In this document: in pieces, positions 63,424 to 64,000 of the stretch
How positions within the stretch are numbered: the first letter of the stretch is position 1
Layout of the letters: each line of letters begins with the position of its first letter
From: G965237725 sp965237725
GTDB lineage: Bacteria > Pseudomonadota > Gammaproteobacteria > Arenicellales > Poriferihabitantaceae
DNA length: 64,000 nt
Reading direction: 5' to 3'
Assembly: GCA_965237725.1 (NCBI GenBank)
Contig: OZ250151.1
Coordinates: 1 to 64,000 of the forward strand
Program-made: the position numbers and the translations under genes
Notes under the pieces: generated by a model
Told to the model about the DNA's origin: nothing
Seen by the model: the letters and a program-made list of their open reading frames with translations, nothing else
The model's database searches: none

Positions 63424-64000
63424 CGTGGAATTTTCTCGGCCCATGAGCACCATAGACGATAGTCTGCTCGATGTCCGCTGTCTTTGACGGCCCGGTTATA
63501 AAGTTTATCGCCCTGGGCTGATTTTCAATCATCGGCCAAATTTCCTCGATGGTTGAAACCAGTGTGGATTCGAACAACACGACGACATTTATTTCTGGCA
63601 GGAAATTATGTGTAATGGGCGACCTGGGCGATGACAGCATCACTATTGTCCCCGTCTCAACGATCCCGGCATTTGCCAGGGTTATAGAGATTCTGTCGAA
63701 TTTCTCTGCTGGCCGCTGGGCGGTTTGAAATTCGTTCCAGTCCAAACTGGATATTGTCTCATCAAGAGACATCAGAACACTCAACTGTTCGTTTAACGAC
63801 AATAGATATTTCTTCACCGCCTGTGGCAAGTCGAAAATTTCGTCTAGCCGGTCACAGCTACCATGCACCTGATTCAACATGTGAATAAATTGCGAGGGCT
63901 TGTCCTTATCAAATTCTATTGCATACTCGGGCATTGGCACCTCCATAGGTATCACCGGCGGGTTGCCTTTATCCAGCGGCAAAGTCCGGTCTCGTATATT
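63404..64000 (-). CDS. LutC/LUD-domain protein (5' end beyond window)
   Basis: The frame is open to the right edge, about 198 codons visible; the first residues read NIRDRTLPLDKGNPPVIPMEVP, so only a short N-terminus is probably missing. The LUD core is seen in LANAGIVETGTIVMLSSPRSP and PRAINFITGPSKTADIEQTIVYGAHGPRKFHVMM. LutC acts with the Fe-S proteins LutA and LutB in L-lactate oxidation; lutA and lutB would be expected upstream, beyond 64000. Confidence 0.88.
   Translation of the reverse strand, partial: NIRDRTLPLDKGNPPVIPMEVPMPEYAIEFDKDKPSQFIHMLNQVHGSCDRLDEIFDLPQAVKKYLLSLNEQLSVLMSLDETISSLDWNEFQTAQRPAEKFDRISITLANAGIVETGTIVMLSSPRSPITHNFLPEINVVVLFESTLVSTIEEIWPMIENQPRAINFITGPSKTADIEQTIVYGAHGPRKFHVMMIAD

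Noticed and set aside
1..64000. tRNA, rRNA or CRISPR content
   Set aside because: No T-loop-like GGTTCGAATCC in gaps, no rRNA core sequences, and no regularly spaced repeats were seen on reading both strands.

Overview
The window is a chromosomal segment of a Gammaproteobacterium, probably a free-living aerobic heterotroph. The main evidence is gene order: rpsF-rpsR-rplI-(gap)-dnaB-alr-radA, lepA-lepB-DUF4845-rnc-era-recO, ccmABCDEFGHI, and a homodimeric-type pyruvate dehydrogenase operon aceE-aceF-lpd. The genus cannot be named from this sequence. Base composition is moderately AT-rich, and TTG/GTG starts are common. I found no rRNA, tRNA, CRISPR array, prophage or intact insertion sequence.

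Layout. 1-1731: a MOSC protein cut by the window edge, and dinB. 1826-8945: a complete System I cytochrome c maturation operon, ccmA to ccmI. 8965-10367: a bactofilin and an M23 peptidase whose genes overlap by 91 bp. 10680-12631: dapD and a PP2C phosphatase; the phosphatase gene lies between two inverted copies of a small TIR element (MITE). 12635-15700: a PhoPQ-like two-component system with a PepSY-like protein, then a glycine-zipper lipoprotein-like protein. 15872-20615: FKBP isomerase, radA, alr, dnaB. 20616-21299: a gene-free region with what looks like a decayed group II intron tail, a hairpin-rich repeat and the rplI terminator. 21300-22699: rplI-rpsR-rpsF, in which S6 and L9 carry unusual acidic tails. 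22924-28732: the PDH complex. 28791-30257: a multi-pass GT-C-like membrane protein.

30303-36948: the large minus-strand block DUF2130-recO-era-rnc-DUF4845-lepB-lepA. 37256-39988: ppc. 40153-42199: a tungstate-type ABC permease and ATPase with mobA, without a binding protein. 42334-44885: a VOC protein, a second type of TIR remnant, AlaX, and a Gfo/Idh oxidoreductase. 44959-51562: a tripartite RND pump whose TolC component is fused to a periplasmic binding-protein-like domain. 51696-55157: an oxidative-stress cluster of rubrerythrin, Fe-S CCG-domain oxidoreductase, DUF3501 and OxyR (Cys199 and Cys208 conserved). 55285-60045: SDR, htpX, a Prx5-type peroxiredoxin, an AEC transporter, a His/Tyr/Gly-rich secreted protein and a VOC protein. 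60206-64000: a MetF-like protein, an uncharacterised radical SAM protein, a DUF547 protein and a LutC-type protein cut by the window edge.

Functional themes are respiration and redox (ccm, PDH, rubrerythrin/OxyR/peroxiredoxin), envelope biology (bactofilin/M23, PhoPQ-like, RND pump, htpX) and core information processing. The least explained items are the TolC fusion, the MITE-flanked phosphatase, the acidic tails on S6 and L9, the rubrerythrin operon control region, the radical SAM protein and the His/Tyr-rich protein. All family assignments come from reading motifs by eye; no database search was run.
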